The position numbers and the translations under genes are program-made. Of a DNA stretch of 53,507 bases, positions 52,973 through 53,507 are shown in pieces. Each line of letters starts with the position of its first letter. The first letter of the stretch is position 1. Source of the DNA: Vibrio harveyi NBRC 15634 = ATCC 14126 = KCTC 12724 (GTDB lineage Bacteria > Pseudomonadota > Gammaproteobacteria > Enterobacterales > Vibrionaceae); NCBI RefSeq assembly GCF_001591145.1, contig NZ_BCUF01000042.1, forward strand, positions 1-53,507. The letters are read 5' to 3'. The notes below the pieces were generated by a model. It had not been told where the DNA came from and ran no database searches. It saw nothing but the letters and a program-made list of their open reading frames with translations.

Positions 52973-53507
52973 ATGAAAAAAACATTGTCAGTTATCATTA
53001 GTACCACCTGTTTCAGCTTTTTGCTCGCCTCTCCAATGGCTCAGGCAATCAACTTTTTTGATCCCATTGATGGGCAATTGGACATGGGAGAATATCTGGC
53101 TGAAAACGCTTATGGATTTCTGCCCGTCCCGATAGTGATTACCGAGCCCGCCGTGGGCTATGGCTTGGACTTCACTGGCGTGTTTTTGCATGAATCCGAT
53201 GAGCAACGGGAGAAGAGGCGCAAACTGGCAGAAACCTCTCTCGATGGTGGTGCGCAGCTACTAACTCCAGCCATTACTGCAATCGGTGGTTTTGCCACCG
53301 AAAACGGCACTTGGATGGGCTTCTTAGGGCACCGCCGGACGTGGGCGCAAGACACGGTGCGTTACCTAGGTGGAGTGGGTTATGGCGACTTCAATATGAC
53401 CTTCTATCCGCAATCCACCTTGCCGGGCTTAGATAGCGTCTTTAACGGCAAAGGGTTGGATTTCGAAATAACTGGCGGTGGCATGCTCAACCATCTTCAA
53501 TACCGCA
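52973..53507 (+). CDS. BamA/TamA-like outer-membrane protein, 5' part only
   Basis: Reading frame that runs off the end of the window (178 complete codons seen). It starts MKKTLSVIISTTCFSFLLAS with a signal peptide ending near PMAQA. The LPVPIVITEPAVGYGLDFTGVFL segment is a family sign of surface-antigen (D15/BamA-type) barrel proteins without POTRA domains. AGGA lies just before the ATG. The rest of the barrel and the C-terminus are outside the window, so the function cannot be judged further. Confidence 0.75.
   Translation, partial: MKKTLSVIISTTCFSFLLASPMAQAINFFDPIDGQLDMGEYLAENAYGFLPVPIVITEPAVGYGLDFTGVFLHESDEQREKRRKLAETSLDGGAQLLTPAITAIGGFATENGTWMGFLGHRRTWAQDTVRYLGGVGYGDFNMTFYPQSTLPGLDSVFNGKGLDFEITGGGMLNHLQYR

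Noticed and set aside
1..53507. CRISPR arrays, tRNA/rRNA genes, insertion sequences and prophage genes
   Set aside because: Looked for regular spaced repeats, cloverleaf patterns, transposase or integrase motifs; none were recognised.

Overview
The window looks like part of a Vibrio genome, most likely a member of the Harveyi clade (V. parahaemolyticus / V. alginolyticus relatives) and plausibly the smaller chromosome. The basis is the mix of genes: a chromosomal Qnr-type pentapeptide protein, a chitin-active LPMO with an XPPTDP-type linker, OmpW, an ArgO/LysE exporter, an S9 lipoprotein peptidase, TRAP-TAXI transport and an frmA/frmB formaldehyde pair, all at moderate G+C. I recognise no rRNA, tRNA, CRISPR array, insertion sequence or prophage. 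Species and replicon are inference; family calls come from visible motifs and remembered relatives, not from a search.

Layout. 1-5.7 kb: a small unknown protein, an exported amidohydrolase, a small lipoprotein, an M3 oligopeptidase, a DUF924 protein and an ABM monooxygenase. 5.9-10.3 kb: a HAD phosphatase, a DUF4144 protein, then a methyltransferase, a Gfo/Idh-like oxidoreductase and a LysR regulator in a row. 10.3-11.6 kb: an orphan membrane protein and a VOC protein. 11.7-19.5 kb: a compact siderophore-uptake cassette of the yersiniabactin type: two fused permease-ATPases (YbtP/YbtQ-like), a FyuA-like TonB receptor, an RhtX/FptX (YbtX)-like MFS permease and an AraC (YbtA-like) regulator. 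No siderophore synthesis genes are visible. 19.5-22.5 kb: a small ORF, a lipoprotein, an ArgO-type exporter, a second VOC protein, a TIGR03643 protein and a ferritin-like unknown. 23-28.8 kb: a GH63 lipoprotein glucosidase with an adjacent HTH regulator, an MBL hydrolase and a Rof-like Rho inhibitor. 28.9-36.4 kb, all on the minus strand: an EmrAB-type pump, a fused TRAP permease with its TAXI binding protein, and OmpW. 36.9-39.8 kb: qnr plus a cupin, then an AT-rich EAL + AraC pair. 40-43.2 kb: a lipoprotein, an SMR transporter with a HAD phosphatase, and an AA10 LPMO. 43.4-53.5 kb: an AsnC/LysE divergent pair, an S9 peptidase, a siderophore-interacting reductase, LysR, GNAT, arylamine N-acetyltransferase, frmA-frmB, and an outer-membrane barrel protein cut by the window end.

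How the genes work together. The clearest system is the 7.7 kb iron cassette. The receptor and TonB would bring a foreign ferric siderophore across the outer membrane, the ABC pair and MFS across the inner membrane, and the AraC protein would induce the set. Two 11-bp direct repeats exactly 21 bp apart sit before the first gene (a likely activator site), and a good Fur-box match sits before the AraC gene. A ferric-siderophore reductase with its own Fur-like site lies 28 kb away. frmA and frmB give the glutathione route from formaldehyde to formate. The lrp/lysE pair is the usual amino-acid-sensing exporter arrangement. Several palindromes next to promoters (EmrAB, TAXI, GH63, EAL) look like operators whose regulators are not identified.
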